From HGM13233 sp964478515 (GTDB lineage: Bacteria; Bacillota; Clostridia; Oscillospirales; Ruminococcaceae): a DNA stretch of 22,783 nucleotides. Shown piece after piece: positions 22,097 through 22,783 of this stretch (positions are counted from its first letter, which is position 1; each line of letters begins with the position of its first letter). Made by a program: the position numbers and the translations under genes. The notes beneath the pieces were generated by a model. That model searched no databases and was not told the origin of the DNA. It was given only the letters and a program-made list of their open reading frames with translations. The stretch is from assembly GCA_964478515.1 (NCBI GenBank), contig CAYZIL010000029.1:1-22783 (forward strand), read 5' to 3'.

Positions 22097-22783
22097 TCAG
22101 GAAAGCCGGAACTGCTGTCTGAAATCGTTGAAGTCGGCGGTAAAGCGGGGCTCGCCGGAGGTTTTGCGCTCGTTCAAATAGTCGTGGGTGTCGAAGGCGG
22201 AGTCTTTTATTTGAATGACGCACACGGCAATGTTGGAGCAGTGGTCGGAGACGCGGCCGAAGTTTGAAAGCAGGTCGGAAAGCACGAAGCCCAGTTCAAT
22301 AGTGCAAAGTCCCTGCTTCAGACGCATAATGTGGCGCGCCTTTATTTCGGCAGTCAGCGCGTCTATGACTTGTTCCAGCGGCTCGACTCTGGCGGCAAGG
22401 TCGGTGTCGTCGTTTTCAAAAGCGGTTACGGTCATGTTGAGTATTTCGCGCAGCGCGCGAATCATGACGCTGAGCTCAGAGTCGGCGGCGGCGGAAAAGT
22501 GCATGTCCTTTTCGTGCATTTCGCGCGCCGAGCGCAGCACGTTTACGGCGTGGTCGCTAATGCGCTCAAAGTCGCCGATTGCGTGCAGCAGCTCGGAAAT
22601 TGCGTTGCTGTTTTCGGCGGTCAGTTCCTTGCTGCTTAGCTTTACAAGGTAGGTGCCCAGCTTGTCCTCGTAGTTGTCGGCGAGCTCCTCGTTTGTCTCA
22701 ATGGTTTTTGCGGCGCTCTCGCTGAAAGCGCTGAGCTGGTCAATGGACAACAGCAGGGTGTCGCGGGCGAGCTTGGCCATTTT
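22097..22783 (-). CDS. C-terminal part of a PhoU-domain protein, probably a Na/Pi cotransporter (partial)
   Basis: About 229 residues visible. The frame is still open at the window edge; the codon before Met 22780 is Lys, so this is not the true start. Two PhoU helical repeats are clear: ELLHAIGDFERISDHAVNVL and LSDLLSNFGRVSDHCSNIAV, each with the D/G-F-x-R-(I/V)-S-D-H metal-binding block. The sequence RHIMRLKQGLCTIELGFVLSDLL and the C-terminal FDTHDYLNE are typical of the PhoU tail of clostridial NptA-type Na/Pi cotransporters rather than of stand-alone PhoU (which is also about 220 aa). It would couple phosphate uptake to regulation. Which of the two it is depends on sequence to the right. 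Confidence 0.85.
   Translation of the reverse strand, partial: KMAKLARDTLLLSIDQLSAFSESAAKTIETNEELADNYEDKLGTYLVKLSSKELTAENSNAISELLHAIGDFERISDHAVNVLRSAREMHEKDMHFSAAADSELSVMIRALREILNMTVTAFENDDTDLAARVEPLEQVIDALTAEIKARHIMRLKQGLCTIELGFVLSDLLSNFGRVSDHCSNIAVCVIQIKDSAFDTHDYLNERKTSGEPRFTADFNDFRQQFRLS

Noticed and set aside
21768..22223. 151-codon minus-strand frame over the hairpin region
   Set aside because: Part of it overlaps the PhoU-domain gene in another frame and the rest covers palindromic DNA. It has no ribosome site.

Overview
The window looks like a chromosomal segment of a Gram-positive gut-type clostridium (Bacillota, Clostridia, probably Oscillospirales). This is inferred from the moderately GC-rich coding DNA, strong AGGAGG-type ribosome sites, TTGACA/TATAAT promoters, many lipoprotein signals, a Dlt-like D-alanylation-type operon, and families typical of clostridia (DUF4349, DUF4860, SARP/BTAD regulators). 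The exact genus cannot be read from the sequence.

Layout. 1-367: a 140-bp tandem repeat cut by the window edge. 572-4473 (+): a TetR-controlled operon (TetR regulator with an apparent CTG start, flavin reductase-like protein, atypical SDR, DUF1295 membrane protein, unknown membrane protein), with a perfect palindromic operator on its promoter. 4474-5063: intergenic DNA with an AT-rich insert that abuts tRNA-Ser(GCU) and its terminator (-). 5261-6637 (-): a MATE exporter. 6692-11061 (-): a four-gene cluster of adenylation enzyme, carrier protein, AlgI-type MBOAT acyltransferase and DltD-like SGNH protein. It has Dlt logic, but the order is A-C-B-D and the acyltransferase is AlgI-like rather than DltB-like. 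11355-13208 (+): a divergent lipoprotein with a 3 x 28-residue acidic/Pro linker and a predicted beta-helix. 13509-15689 (+): a type IV pilin-like protein with a cysteine cluster, a DUF4349 lipoprotein and a leaderless LysM protein, each with its own promoter. 15746-21626 (-): an eight-gene operon with one promoter: transglutaminase-like lipoprotein, PilC/GspF platform, four small single-TM proteins (one DUF4860), a PilT-type ATPase and a SARP/BTAD regulator ending in a degenerate GGDEF-like domain. 21704-22096: a non-coding stretch holding five successive hairpins. 22097-22783 (-): the C-terminal PhoU domain of a protein that runs out of the window, probably a Na/Pi cotransporter.

How the genes may work together. 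The two systems worth attention are (i) the hybrid Dlt/AlgI acylation cluster, which should load an amino or other small acid on a carrier protein and pass it across the membrane to a cell-surface glycan, and (ii) a compact pilus-like machine. The second has a platform, small pseudopilin-like subunits and a PilT ATPase, but no PilB extension ATPase, PilMNO or prepilin peptidase in view, and it is co-transcribed with its own SARP-type regulator and a surface transglutaminase-fold lipoprotein. Functions are inferred from sequence motifs read by eye; no database search was possible.
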